From Clostridium magnum DSM 2767 (lineage in GTDB: Bacteria; Bacillota; Clostridia; Clostridiales; Clostridiaceae), in contig NZ_LWAE01000004.1 in the NCBI RefSeq assembly GCF_001623875.1, forward strand, positions 124,001-188,000: a DNA stretch of 64,000 bases. The letters run 5' to 3'. Shown here piece after piece: positions 9,705-23,940 of the stretch. A model generated the notes under the pieces. That model ran no database searches. It had not been told where the DNA came from and saw only the letters and a list, made by a program, of their open reading frames with translations. Within the stretch, counting starts at the first letter, position 1; every line of letters begins with the position of its first letter. The position numbers were made by a program, and so were the translations under genes.

Positions 9705-9830
9705 CACTTTTTTAAAATAAACCCCTCAATATTATGAAATTAATATTTTTTTGATTTTAAGTGGTAAATCATTAATTTTTCAAGACATTACTGGTAAGTT
9801 TTTCATTTAATATTTATTTTATTTACATGA

Positions 9831-9910
9831 AGTGGAAACTTGAATCAGATAGGGTTTCAAATATCACCTGATTCTTAGTTGAACGAATCCGATGACGTAG
9901 TCACTCTAAT
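9831..9910 (+). repeat. dispersed structured repeat, copy A (short)
   Basis: It begins directly after ATGA (9827-9830) with AGTGGAAACTTGAATCAG, then the closing arm CTGATTC and the conserved TTAGTTGAACGAATCC. After that block it departs from the other copies: the following bases resemble the reverse complement of the family's 3' end (ATCCGATGAC...CTCTAATA). It therefore looks like a truncated or folded-back copy. It sits between the gcv promoter and the rRNA operon terminator. Confidence 0.8.
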
Positions 9911-9917
9911 AAAGTAA

Positions 9918-9949
9918 AAAAACACTAAGTATGAGAACTTAGTGTTTTT
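9918..9949 (-). terminator. terminator of rRNA operon 1
   Basis: AAAAACACTAAGT / ACTTAGTGTTTTT hairpin with A and T tracts on both sides, immediately downstream of 5S. The equivalent hairpin follows operon 2. Confidence 0.85.
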
Positions 9950-9959
9950 CTGTTACTTA

Positions 9960-10075
9960 CCTGGCGACGACTTACTCTTCCACACAGTCTCCCGTGCAGT
10001 ACCATCAGCACTGTAAAGCTTAACCTTCGTGTTCGGAATGGGAACGGGTGTTACCTTTACGTCATAATCACCAGA
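9960..10075 (-). rRNA. rrf: 5S ribosomal RNA (operon 1)
   Basis: The 116-nt gene starts TCTGGTGATTATGACG and ends GTCGTCGCCAGG, with the conserved loop CCGAACACGAAGGTTAAG. It differs from the operon 2 copy by one base near the 3' end (GTAAGTCGTC here, GTAGGTCGTC there). A 265-base spacer separates it from 23S. That spacer holds a long inverted repeat (10083-10102 against 10300-10319) and the 3' arm of the 23S processing stem (10208-10228). Confidence 0.95.
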
Positions 10076-10340
10076 TTTATTTAGTTGAGAGTTAAGAATT
10101 AATAGTTAAGAGTTATGGTTATTTTTTCTCGTAGCGTCGAAAAAACGATAATTATACTAACTAATAACTTTATACACAATAAATTATTAACTCTTATGAG
10201 AATATTATTCTCTGAAAATTGCACAGTGATAAGTATAGCTTTTTTATATAGAGCTTAATTAATTTAAATTTTAGATTTTCACATTAGTGAAAATCATCAT
10301 TAACTCTTAATTCTCAACTCTACACTGTTAACTATTTTTT

Positions 10341-13242
<2,902 letters not shown>

Positions 13243-13502
13243 AATTTATCACTCATATTTCTATGAGTTTGATTAAAGTTACAAAGGTTATTACTTATAT
13301 TATATAAGTAGTTCTACCTTTAGCTTTACTTCTATTTTTGTTAAACAATTGCGTTGTTTAACGTTTCTTCACTGTGCAATTTTCAAAGAACAATTTGAGA
13401 ATTTATTTTATCACCTTAACACTACCGTGTCAATGGATAAATAATCCCTCAAAATTAAACAGAGGCTAAACCAGTCTTTCAGACAGCATTACCTGTCTGT
13501 AT

Positions 13503-15022
<1,520 letters not shown>

Positions 15023-15170
15023 AAGTTTGAATGCTCATTACTGTTTTACTCACTACTAATATATAGTAGTTAAAGAATTGCTGGTTTAGTTTATTTAATA
15101 AAAGTCATTTTGACTTTCAACCTCTGTTTAATTTTCAAGGATCATGTCGACTCATCTCGACAGCTTATTT

Positions 15171-15199
15171 AGTTTATCATGTTTATTTTATCTTGTCAA
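15171..15199 (-). promoter_or_regulatory. rRNA operon 1 promoter P2
   Basis: -35 TTGACA (15199-15194), 17-base spacer, -10 TAAACT (15176-15171). An identical promoter precedes operon 2. Confidence 0.85.
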
Positions 15200-15247
15200 G
15201 AACATTTAAAACATTTTTTATTTTCTGACGTTCTTAACAGCTTTCAT

Positions 15248-15276
15248 ATGATATCATGAACATTTATTAATGTCAA
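15248..15276 (-). promoter_or_regulatory. rRNA operon 1 promoter P1
   Basis: -35 TTGACA (15276-15271), 17-base spacer, -10 TATCAT (15253-15248). It lies 77 bases upstream of P2, the usual tandem rRNA promoter layout. Confidence 0.85.
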
Positions 15277-15588
15277 CAACTTTTTAGCTGTTACTCTTTG
15301 TTCATCTGTTTGTCGCTCATCAAGCAACGAATGTTATTCTAGCACGTTTAATATTAATAAATACTAAGAAACATCGTTCTAAAAGTAAGTTATATGGATT
15401 TTCCTAATCCTTTCTCATGATGCCTCCGTATTTATCCTATTGACACACTAGATTCAGTTTACTTCATTATATATTATAAGTATATATCTTCAAAGATATA
15501 CTACCACATTAAGCCAATTCTTAATGTGGCCTAATTTTACATATTAGAATACAACTATATTATTTTAATATTATTTATAATGACAAGT
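15277..15588. other. intergenic region upstream of rRNA operon 1
   Basis: No gene is visible. The only structure is a short hairpin CCACATTAAG / CTTAATGTGG (15504-15529), which could end the minus-strand DUF2278 gene. It lacks a good T-tract on that strand, so this is weak. Confidence 0.5.
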
Positions 15589-16374
15589 TTAATCATATGA
15601 TATTTCTGTATACTGACCTTCAAATCTTAAAAAAATACCATTCCATCTATCTTCATCTTTTGAATTAAAATGAATTAATATTCCTCCATCTTGATACATA
15701 TCACTATCTTGTATCCATTCCTTTTTGTGTGAATTTCCTTGATTCATATGGACATCATGTATCCCTTTTGCTCCATTATTCCTTAAAAGCCATAGTCTTT
15801 CATCCCTTAACTCTGCCCCCTTACATCCAACTGGATATAAGTCTCCCAAGATATATATATCTAAATTCTGCTGTTTTGCTTTATTAATGTATTTATGTAT
15901 TTCTTCATTCAAATCAGTAGTTGTGGTTGCCTGTATAAATTCATTCATATTAAATAAACCGCTTCTTATATAATCTAAAACTATTTTACTTTCTTTATTA
16001 TGATCTTCATAATTGAATACTTTAATCCCATAATCTAGACTTATAAGTTCACTTAGAGAAAACCTCTCATCATCTAGGGTCTGCAAATTTTCTTTGAAGA
16101 GATATTCCAGTTTTGGAGTTTTTCTTCCTTCATGTGATCTAACATTAATTTGAACTTCAATATCGCTATTATCAAAATTAAGTTTTTCATCTCCAAGATA
16201 TAGTGTCTCCGCTCGTACTTTGAAATAATAATGAAATACTCCTCCTATTTTTTCATATCGACAGCAAATATTTTCGTCCAAAATTAGCCTACCCTCTTTT
16301 TTAGGAACTTCACAACCAATACCAGTAATTGTACTACCTCTTGCTTTGCAAACAACATATATAGGAATAGCCAC
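15589..16374 (-). CDS. DUF2278 (YukJ-like) protein
   Basis: A cytoplasmic protein of about 261 residues. The hallmark GIHDVHMNQGN near the C-terminus, with LYPVGCKGAELRDERLW before it and GGILIHFNSKDEDRWNGIFLRF after it, matches the DUF2278/YukJ family, whose function is unknown. The longest frame opens with an ATG at 16395, but that ATG overlaps the ribosome binding site. AAGGAGG followed seven bases later by GTG at 16374 (MAIPIYVVCKARG) is the better start. It is a single gene with no evident operon partner. Confidence 0.8.
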   Translation of the reverse strand: MAIPIYVVCKARGSTITGIGCEVPKKEGRLILDENICCRYEKIGGVFHYYFKVRAETLYLGDEKLNFDNSDIEVQINVRSHEGRKTPKLEYLFKENLQTLDDERFSLSELISLDYGIKVFNYEDHNKESKIVLDYIRSGLFNMNEFIQATTTTDLNEEIHKYINKAKQQNLDIYILGDLYPVGCKGAELRDERLWLLRNNGAKGIHDVHMNQGNSHKKEWIQDSDMYQDGGILIHFNSKDEDRWNGIFLRFEGQYTEISYD

Positions 16375-16524
16375 TATTATCGCCTCCTTACACATATCTT
16401 AAACAGAAGTAAAACTTATATACCTTGTATAATTAAAACGTAAATAATGCTTTATTTTTAGTTTTTACATAGATAATCTTCGTTATCCCAAAAATACATA
16501 CTAACAACTCTTAAACCTTAAATT

Positions 16525-17600
16525 CTAGTCTATTTGCAACAATCCTAAAATAGTAGATTTATTATGGATTACTAGTTGTCCATTATCTTGAGATGCAATT
16601 TCTCCTATAGATAATGCTCCTTCAACAGTAAAGCTTAGATTGTCCTGAATATTTTTAATTCCTCCTCAAAAAGTTCTTCTAAAAACATTGCACGAGAAAT
16701 ACAGTCAAAAAGTAATGGTATATAGTTTTTAGGTGCTATTGCTGCACACTGTTCTGCTATTTGCAGAGATGAACTTAGTAATGTATTTGCATCCCCCTTT
16801 AGAACATATATTTCACTTCCTTGAGGTATATCTGCAACACAAACTATCTCATTATTGTCGTTAACTCTAATTGGATCTCTCACTATTAATTCCACCTGAT
16901 TTTCCTTAGCTATTCCAAAAGGATGATCTTTTGCATATACAAAAAAATCCTGCTTAAGCAATCTTATATTTTCATGTTCTTCTATTACATCTTTATATAC
17001 CTCAAAAGCACTATATTCATCCAATTGTGCTAAAGTATTTTCTTCGGATACTTTTGCTAAAAAAGGCCCTTCCAATTTGTTCCACCCATGTTTTACTGCT
17101 ATTTTAGCGTCTGATTTTACAATACATATATATAGTACATCTGAAAATAAGCCCTTGTTATCAAAAATACATGGTCTGTGTTTTAAGTCATAAAAACCAG
17201 CTCCACCACCAATATACTTAACATTTTTCCCTAACTTATTATAAACAGTATCTGTTAAATCTTTCATTTTGCTTGATAATCCATCTACTAAAACAATAGC
17301 TGTACAATTACTGAAGTTTTCTAAGCTTAACTTAAACCTCATTAAGTATGGAAGAACCATAGCCGTATATAGAGGCTCATATTTCTGAATTATAAAGCCT
17401 TCTGAATGGCTTTTATTCCCAACAAGCAACCTAGAGTATATTCCACCGAAGATTTTAATATTTTTATCATTTGCATATCCTATTAACTCATTTACGTTTT
17501 CTGCTGACTTTTCAGCTACCATTATCATTAAATTTTCTGTGGATTCCACCTTGACATTCTCAATATATTCTTTTAGCTCAAAAAATGATTTTAAATACAA
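16525..17600 (-). pseudogene. FIST-domain sensory protein, frameshifted near the C-terminus
   Basis: The open frame 17600-16635 (321 residues) carries FIST N and FIST C domains (VKYIGGGAGFYDLKHRPCIF, FDCISRAMFLEELFEEELK) but ends early. One base later in an A-run (GAATTAAAAATATTC, about 16660-16650) the other frame continues for about 40 codons with VEGALSIGEIAS and LVIHNKSTILGLL, the canonical end of FIST C, to a TAG at 16525. A single-base loss therefore explains the break. It may be a true mutation, a sequencing error in the A-run, or a slippery site. FIST domains are ligand-sensing modules. The neighbour at 17806-20085 is a longer FIST protein. Confidence 0.8.
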
Positions 17601-17766
17601 GTTACATACCTCCTTTAAAATAAAAAATCGATTAAACCAGTCATATACACGATCTTTACTACATTATACTATTTTCCTTTATGTAATTTCTACATAGACT
17701 TGTTTATTTTAGAAATATATACCTATCATTAAAAGCTCATTAGAATAATAATTACTTTTATTTAGT

Positions 17767-17795
17767 AAAAACCGTACTGAATTCAGTACGGTTTT
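17767..17795 (-). terminator. terminator of the FIST-GGDEF gene
   Basis: AAAACCGTACTGAATTCAGTACGGTTTT is a perfect palindrome 11 bases past the stop, with A/T tracts on both sides. It separates this gene from the shorter FIST gene. Confidence 0.85.
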
Positions 17796-17805
17796 AAATT
17801 TTATA

Positions 17806-20085
17806 TCATCTCTGCTTTTCCTTCATTATTTTCTTTTTTTCATACATTCTCTTATCTGCTATTTTTAATAGTTCATTAATGTCATGGGAATCAGCTGTGA
17901 ATTCGGAGAATCCGTATGCAAAACTAATCTTTTTCTTATCCCCATCAAAATGAAAGGAATATTCTCTTAACATATTAGATATTCTACCAATAACCTCTTC
18001 TGCTTGATCCCTATTTTTATTAATGAATATTACTGCAAATTCGTCTCCCCCAGTTCTTCCAAAAACATCATTTCCATCAATCCCTGCTTTAAACGCATTT
18101 ACAAATTTTACCAAAATACTATCACCTGCATCATGCCCATAGGTATCATTAATGGTTTTCAAGTTATTTAGATCTATCATACATATAACAAAGGTTTCAT
18201 TTGTATACTTTGCTTTGTTCAAAGTTTTATTTAATATTTCTTTAAAATAGTATCTGTTATATAATCCGGTTAAACTATCATATCTGGACATATATAATAT
18301 GTTTTCTAACAACTGAACATTCTTTAATGCTATTTCAATATCATAACATAAGTATTTAAGCAAATTTTTATCTGCCTCATTAAAATTTCCTTCATCATCT
18401 GTATTAAACACATTGATAATTCCCATAAATTTGCCACCAACACCAATTCCACAAGTTAACAGCTGCTTTGGTGTTTTATTTATCGTTTTCCTCCAAAGTT
18501 CATTGTTATATACTTTACATGATAGATATTGTCTTACATCATCTACAATTATGGGATTAAATAATTCATCATTACTATAGTTTATATCTTCCATTTCATA
18601 TTCTATCTCTTTTATTTTATCTGAAAGATATCCATTTATCGCTTTATAGCGCAATTTACCACTCTCCACCAATAAAACACTTCCAAATTTGCCATTTGGA
18701 ATAATATCTAGTGCCTTATCGAGTATTACCTGAAGTAAGTTATCAATTTCTCCAGAAGATAACATTTCATTATTTATTTCCATTACAGACTTTGTAAAAC
18801 TATTTATCTGCTCTATTTTACATTTTTGTTCCTCTAATGTTTCATTTGCTTGTTGCAATTCTTTCGTAACTTGATTCACAAGATTGGTAAACACTTTAAT
18901 TACACCCAAATCTTTTCCATCGAAAAAGTTTCTCGATGGATTTTCAGTTTTAGTTAATACAAGTTCATCTTTCTCAAAAGTTTCTTCACCTTCAGAAATT
19001 GCTAGCATTGTCATTGTTACACTTAAGAGTTCATTTGAATTTTTAAATGTAAAAAATTCACCATAAGTAAAGAAACCAAAAGTTGGAGCAATACTATTTA
19101 GTGGACATATCTCAAGATTAATTTTATCTTGCATAAAGGCTCTTCTTACCGAACATGAATAAATAAAAATTGCTTCAATATTTTTGTTTTTTAATTTATT
19201 AGCTATTTCTAATGACTGCTCCGTTAGCATATTTACATTGCCATAACCAAACTGAACCTTGTCCCCAATTTCAACATTTCCTGAAAAACTTAACGACCCA
19301 TCACCATAGCATCCAAAAGCCACTCTTGCTAAATGAATACCTCTCTTTGTAATTATCAATGGAAATTCCGTTGCAGACATTGGCAGTCCTTTTGCAATGT
19401 CTTCTCCAAGATACTTTTTATAAATATCAACTGCTTTAACATTATCTATTGTAAAAATCCTACTACCGTATGCTTGGGTAATAGTCATTGGTTTTCCAAT
19501 AGTTGACCATCCAAAGCTGCGGTCAGTTATAACATTTAATTGCTTTCCAGTAAGGGAGGCAACAGCAACACCATTTTTGGTAATCCCCTCCTTAGTAAAT
19601 ACAAGTGTTTCTTCTAAATAGCCATTATCTCCGGCTTTACCACCACAAACGATAACATTACTATTTGCTAATTCTATTCCTTTAAGAATATCTCTACCAC
19701 TTGTTACTAACCCATCTGCAAATAAAATAACAACTTTCGTATCCTCTTCAACTAATTCTTCAACAATATTTATTCCTAATTTATACTCATTATCATGACT
19801 TAAAAGTTTTGTTTTAATTTTTACTGTTTCAAAAATAGTAAAAGATATCGTAGTAGTATTAGTTAACACATTTTCTTTATATATTTCACCAGCAGTTGTT
19901 GTGCCTATAATTTCTGCTTGCGGTAGTATAGATGTTATTTCATCCATAATCTTACTAATAAATTTAATCTCAATTATTCCAGTAAAAATTTGAACAAAAA
20001 TATTATCTTTCATATTAATATTCCTACTATAAATAAAAGTTTGCAATTCACAGAAATTACTATATACAAATCCGTATTGCTTCAT
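17806..20085 (-). CDS. FIST-GAF-GGDEF signalling protein (putative diguanylate cyclase)
   Basis: This 759-residue soluble protein has FIST N and C domains (about residues 30-380), a short coiled-coil linker (about 395-440, LVNQVTKELQQANETLEEQK), a GAF-like domain (about 440-590) and a GGDEF domain (about 595-755). The active site reads GRTGGDEFAVIF, so cyclic di-GMP synthesis is plausible. The product-inhibition site RxxD expected just upstream is absent (DGND there), so feedback control should be weak. There is no membrane segment. The start at 20085 follows AGGAGGC. The FIST ligand is unknown. Confidence 0.88.
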   Translation of the reverse strand: MKQYGFVYSNFCELQTFIYSRNINMKDNIFVQIFTGIIEIKFISKIMDEITSILPQAEIIGTTTAGEIYKENVLTNTTTISFTIFETVKIKTKLLSHDNEYKLGINIVEELVEEDTKVVILFADGLVTSGRDILKGIELANSNVIVCGGKAGDNGYLEETLVFTKEGITKNGVAVASLTGKQLNVITDRSFGWSTIGKPMTITQAYGSRIFTIDNVKAVDIYKKYLGEDIAKGLPMSATEFPLIITKRGIHLARVAFGCYGDGSLSFSGNVEIGDKVQFGYGNVNMLTEQSLEIANKLKNKNIEAIFIYSCSVRRAFMQDKINLEICPLNSIAPTFGFFTYGEFFTFKNSNELLSVTMTMLAISEGEETFEKDELVLTKTENPSRNFFDGKDLGVIKVFTNLVNQVTKELQQANETLEEQKCKIEQINSFTKSVMEINNEMLSSGEIDNLLQVILDKALDIIPNGKFGSVLLVESGKLRYKAINGYLSDKIKEIEYEMEDINYSNDELFNPIIVDDVRQYLSCKVYNNELWRKTINKTPKQLLTCGIGVGGKFMGIINVFNTDDEGNFNEADKNLLKYLCYDIEIALKNVQLLENILYMSRYDSLTGLYNRYYFKEILNKTLNKAKYTNETFVICMIDLNNLKTINDTYGHDAGDSILVKFVNAFKAGIDGNDVFGRTGGDEFAVIFINKNRDQAEEVIGRISNMLREYSFHFDGDKKKISFAYGFSEFTADSHDINELLKIADKRMYEKKKIMKEKQR

Positions 20086-20212
20086 AACACTAAGCCTCCT
20101 GCATCTCTACACACAACAAGTATTAAATTATCAACATTATATTAATAACATTATAACATAATAGGGATATTTCACGAAAATTTCTTAGGAAATATAATTA
20201 AATAATATTATG

Positions 20213-20243
20213 AAAAAAAAGCAAGATTTTCCTTGCTTTTTTT
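20213..20243 (-). terminator. terminator of xpt
   Basis: AGCAAG / CTTGCT hairpin (20220-20237) flanked by A and T runs, 20 bases past the xpt stop codon. Confidence 0.8.
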
Positions 20244-20262
20244 CAATAAAAAATAATCAGTT

Positions 20263-20835
20263 TTATTTTACAAATTCAATTAAATCTTTTCCTAACTTAG
20301 CTATACGTGCTAAAGAATATACTTCATACCCCTTATCCTCCAACATTTTGCGTCCAGGCTGAAAGGATTTTTCTATAACAATTCCAATTCCAGCAACTTT
20401 AGCTCCTGATTCTTCAGCTAAACGAGCAGCACCTAATGCAGCCTCACCATTTGCTAAAAAATCATCAATAACTAAAACACAATCTTCTGCTGTAACATAT
20501 TTTTTTGATAAAGTTAACTCATAATCTTTTCCCTTTGTAAATGAATGTACTGTTGTCTGATACACATCGCCATTTAAAATCTTAGATGCCTCTTTTTTTA
20601 AGGTTACCATTGGTAAATTCATCTGCATTGCAGTCATAACAGCTGGAGCAATTCCTGAACTTTCAATAGTAAATATTTTTGTAATTCCATGCTCTTTAAA
20701 ATAATTTTTGAACTGAGTACCCATTTCATACATTAACTCTGGATCTACTTGATGGTTTAAGAAAGAATCAACCTTTAATACATTCTCAGATAATGCATTT
20801 CCATCTTCTAAAATACGTTTATGTAACATTTCCAT
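20263..20835 (-). CDS. xpt: xanthine phosphoribosyltransferase
   Basis: The 190-residue purine salvage enzyme makes XMP from xanthine and PRPP. It has the PRPP-binding motif [15 protein letters not shown] and the family start [29 protein letters not shown]. Length is typical (about 190). It is preceded by a guanine-class riboswitch, which matches the known regulation of xpt genes. No xanthine permease gene follows; a terminator closes the transcript. Confidence 0.95.
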   Translation of the reverse strand: MEMLHKRILEDGNALSENVLKVDSFLNHQVDPELMYEMGTQFKNYFKEHGITKIFTIESSGIAPAVMTAMQMNLPMVTLKKEASKILNGDVYQTTVHSFTKGKDYELTLSKKYVTAEDCVLVIDDFLANGEAALGAARLAEESGAKVAGIGIVIEKSFQPGRKMLEDKGYEVYSLARIAKLGKDLIEFVK

Positions 20836-20891
20836 TTATATCACCTACTCTATAAGACCTTTCTCTTCTTTTGATATTAAAATTGCCAAAT

Positions 20892-21042
20892 AAAAAAACC
20901 TCAAAATAAATTGAGGCATTGTTAAAATTTAGCTAGACATATTTATAATATATCTAATCTAAATACACAAAACCTCGTAGTCTGCTAATTTACGGCTAGC
21001 AGGTAGAAACTTTCGAACCATATTACCGACGATATACGAGTT
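20892..21042 (-). promoter_or_regulatory. guanine-class purine riboswitch with terminator
   Basis: The aptamer at 21042-20973 has P1 ACTCGTA / TACGAGG, the L2 and L3 loop-loop segments, the core GTTTCTACC, and the J3/1 segment GACTACG with the C that selects guanine over adenine. Downstream, CCTCAATTTATTTTGAGG followed by seven T residues (20916-20892) is the terminator. In known cases guanine or hypoxanthine binding causes termination. A -10 TATAAT lies at 21067-21062, but its -35 is poor. Confidence 0.92.
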
Positions 21043-21158
21043 TTTTATATGATATATGAGCATTATAACATATTTTATCAAAAAAAACATTTCATTAATA
21101 TTATAAATATACAATAACATTAAATTTTCTAGTGAATTATGAGCTTATTGAAAAAATA

Positions 21159-21204
21159 GAGAGCTCAAATAGATTTGAATTTACACAAACCTATTTGAGC
21201 TCCC
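21159..21204 (-). terminator. terminator of the trp operon
   Basis: Long hairpin GGGAGCTCAAATAG...CTATTTGAGCTCTC followed by TATTTTTTC on the minus strand, a few bases past the trpA stop. Confidence 0.9.
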
Positions 21205-21209
21205 ATTTA

Positions 21210-22004
21210 TCAACTTTTTAAAACATCTTTGATTCCTGATACAAAATTTGATACCTTCTCTATAATTTCTTCTTTATTTTTTCCTTCTGCTACCTTTTTT
21301 ACAATAGCACTTCCCACAATAATTGCATCACAATATGGCTTAAATTCTTTTGCCATTTCTGCACTTGATATACCGAAACCTAATGCCTTAGGCATCTTAG
21401 TATATTGAGATACTATATTCATATATTCCTCGATATTTGTGCTTATAGCCTGTCTTACGCCGGTAACACCAGTAGTTGACACACAATATACAAAGCCTTT
21501 CCCATCTTCCGTTATTGCTTTAATACGATCCTTTGAGGTTGGCGCTACTAACGGTATTAGATATACTCCATATTTATCAGCCACATCTATTATATCTTTT
21601 CTCTCCTCAATAGGTAGATCAGGTATAATAACAGCATCAATGCCTACATCACTGCACTCTCCAATAAATTTCTCCATACCGTATTTGAATATGGAATTAT
21701 AATATACCAAATATACCAAAGGAACTTGACTCTTTTTTCTTATCTCTTCCACACTATCCATTATTTTTGCAATCTTTGCTCCATTCTTCAAGGCTCTAGT
21801 AGATGATTGCTGAATAGTGACACCATCCGCCAATGGATCTGAATAAGGGATTCCAAGCTCTATAATATCTGCACCAGATTTCTCCATTGCAATTACTAAA
21901 TCCACTGTTGTATCTAAGTCTGGATCCCCTGCTGTTACAAATGATATCATAGCTTTTTCATTTTTTTCTTTTAATAATTGAAACTTTTCATCTATTCTAT
22001 TCAT
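21210..22004 (-). CDS. trpA: tryptophan synthase alpha subunit
   Basis: The 264-residue TIM-barrel subunit cleaves indole-3-glycerol phosphate. The catalytic Glu and Asp lie in IIELGIPYSDPLADG (about residue 47) and VYLVYYNSIF. Normal length. It is the last gene of trpEGDCFBA, separated from trpB by 107 bases containing only a small hairpin and a GAGG ribosome binding site. It partners TrpB in the alpha2-beta2 channelling complex. Confidence 0.97.
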   Translation of the reverse strand: MNRIDEKFQLLKEKNEKAMISFVTAGDPDLDTTVDLVIAMEKSGADIIELGIPYSDPLADGVTIQQSSTRALKNGAKIAKIMDSVEEIRKKSQVPLVYLVYYNSIFKYGMEKFIGECSDVGIDAVIIPDLPIEERKDIIDVADKYGVYLIPLVAPTSKDRIKAITEDGKGFVYCVSTTGVTGVRQAISTNIEEYMNIVSQYTKMPKALGFGISSAEMAKEFKPYCDAIIVGSAIVKKVAEGKNKEEIIEKVSNFVSGIKDVLKS

Positions 22005-22111
22005 AATTCAACCTCGCTTTTATTAATTTTCAACAACATTCCAACTTTAATCCTGCTGAAGTTTAGCAGCACATCTCATAGTACTAAGTTAAGTTTCGGC
22101 CTTCCCCAAAC

Positions 22112-23281
22112 CTAGATAGAAAGAAGTTTAGCTATGGTATCTACGTCTTTGTCTCCTCTACCAGAAAGATTAACTACCACTATCTTATCTTTATCTAGTG
22201 TAGGTACAATTTTTATAGCCTCTGCTAATGCATGGGAACTTTCTATTGCTGGTATTATCCCCTCTGTTTTACATAAAATCATAAAGGCATCTACTGCTTC
22301 CTTATCTGTGATTGGTACATATTTCGCTCTTCCTATCTCACTTAAATAAGCATGTTCAGGTCCCACTCCAGGATAATCCAAACCTGCTGATATAGAGTAA
22401 ACCGGCATTATCTGTCCATCCTCATCCTGCAGTACATAAGTCATCATTCCATGAAGGACTCCAACTGAGCCTTTTGTTATAGTAGCAGCATGCTGATCTG
22501 TATCAGCTCCAAGTCCTGCCGCCTCTGCTCCAATTAAAGCTACCTCTTTATCTTCTAGAAAAGGATAGAATATGCCTATAGAATTACTACCACCACCAAC
22601 ACATGCAATAATATAATCTGGAAGCCTGCCTTCCTTTTCTAAAATTTGCTTTTTAACCTCATCACCTATAACTCTCTGGAAGTCCCTTACTATAGTTGGG
22701 TATGGATGTGGACCTGCTGCCGTTCCAAAAACATAAAAAGTATTCTCTATTTTTTCAACCCAGTTTCTCATTGCTTCATTTACTGCATCCTTTAAAGTTC
22801 CAGTACCGGATGTAACAGCTGTAACCTTTGCTCCAAGCATTCTCATTCTTACAACGTTAAGGGCTTGTCTTTCGATATCCTCTTCTCCCATGAATATTTC
22901 ACATTCTAAACCAAACATTGCAGCGGCTGTTGCTGTTGCAACACCATGCTGCCCTGCACCTGTTTCTGCTATAACTCTCTTTTTACCCATTCTTCTAGCC
23001 AATAGCGCCTGACCTATTGCATTATTTACCTTATGCGCACCAGTATGATTCAAATCTTCTCTTTTTAAATATATCTTAGCTCCACCAAGTTTTTTAGTTA
23101 AATTTTCAGCATAATAAAGAGGCGTCTCTCTTCCAACATACTCCTTCAAGTAATATCTATACTCCTCCATAAATTTTTCATCTTTGATTGCCTTCTCATA
23201 TTCTGTTTCTAACTCTATTAATACATTCATTATAGTTTCAGGTACGTATTGTCCTCCAAATTTTCCAAATCTTCCATTCAT
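22112..23281 (-). CDS. trpB: tryptophan synthase beta subunit
   Basis: The 389-residue PLP enzyme condenses indole with serine. The PLP lysine is in [15 protein letters not shown] (about residue 85), the phosphate-binding loop is GGGSNSIG, and [13 protein letters not shown] is also present. Full length, TrpB1-type. Its ATG overlaps the trpF stop by four bases (ATGA), so translation is probably coupled. Confidence 0.97.
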   Translation of the reverse strand: MNGRFGKFGGQYVPETIMNVLIELETEYEKAIKDEKFMEEYRYYLKEYVGRETPLYYAENLTKKLGGAKIYLKREDLNHTGAHKVNNAIGQALLARRMGKKRVIAETGAGQHGVATATAAAMFGLECEIFMGEEDIERQALNVVRMRMLGAKVTAVTSGTGTLKDAVNEAMRNWVEKIENTFYVFGTAAGPHPYPTIVRDFQRVIGDEVKKQILEKEGRLPDYIIACVGGGSNSIGIFYPFLEDKEVALIGAEAAGLGADTDQHAATITKGSVGVLHGMMTYVLQDEDGQIMPVYSISAGLDYPGVGPEHAYLSEIGRAKYVPITDKEAVDAFMILCKTEGIIPAIESSHALAEAIKIVPTLDKDKIVVVNLSGRGDKDVDTIAKLLSI

Positions 23282-23937
23282 ATTATTTTCCTCACTTTCT
23301 CTATAAGACTTCTCATTTTGTTATAATTTTTTATTCCATTTTCCTCTACACCGCTGGATATATCCACAGCATAGGGTTTTACTTTTTCTATGGCTTTTTC
23401 TATATTCTCACAGTTAAGTCCACCTGCAAGAATAAATTTTTTACTTAATACTAAATCATTTAGTACATCCCAGTTAAAACTCATACCAGTACCACCTTTG
23501 GTACCTTTCACACTGCTGTCCACAAGTAAGGCTTCTACCTCATACTTAGATAAATTATCTAAATTTTCTTGATGGAACTTAACTTGTTTTGATAAATCCT
23601 TACAGCTTAAAGAATCTGCCACATCAATACTCATACACTTCCATGTTTTAAAGGGATATAACTTTTTTACATAATTTCCATCTTCTCTTCCATGAAGCTG
23701 AATTATATCAAGCTTTAAGTATTCCGCTGTATTTTTTACTTTGTCTGCATCTTCATCTACAAATACCCCAACAGTTTGTATATTCTTATCTAGCAAATTT
23801 ATCAATTCCTTTGCTTTATCTAAGGAAACCTGCCTCTTACTTTTGGCAAACACAAACCCTACGTAATCTGGAAGGAGCTCATTTACATACCCTATATCTT
23901 CTTTTCTGGTTAACCCACATATTTTTACTTTTGTCAT
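23278..23937 (-). CDS. trpF: phosphoribosylanthranilate isomerase
   Basis: The 219-residue barrel enzyme catalyses the Amadori rearrangement of phosphoribosylanthranilate. The catalytic Cys is in [11 protein letters not shown], the catalytic Asp region is [20 protein letters not shown], and a phosphate site lies in [12 protein letters not shown]. It starts 3 bases after the trpC stop and overlaps trpB by 4 bases. A separate trpF (not fused to trpC) is usual in clostridia. Confidence 0.96.
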   Translation of the reverse strand: MTKVKICGLTRKEDIGYVNELLPDYVGFVFAKSKRQVSLDKAKELINLLDKNIQTVGVFVDEDADKVKNTAEYLKLDIIQLHGREDGNYVKKLYPFKTWKCMSIDVADSLSCKDLSKQVKFHQENLDNLSKYEVEALLVDSSVKGTKGGTGMSFNWDVLNDLVLSKKFILAGGLNCENIEKAIEKVKPYAVDISSGVEENGIKNYNKMRSLIEKVRKII

Positions 23938-23940
23938 AAA

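Noticed and set aside
15504..15529. Strong terminator of the DUF2278 gene
   Set aside because: The hairpin is real, but no T-tract follows on the minus strand, so I left it as a note in the intergenic entry.
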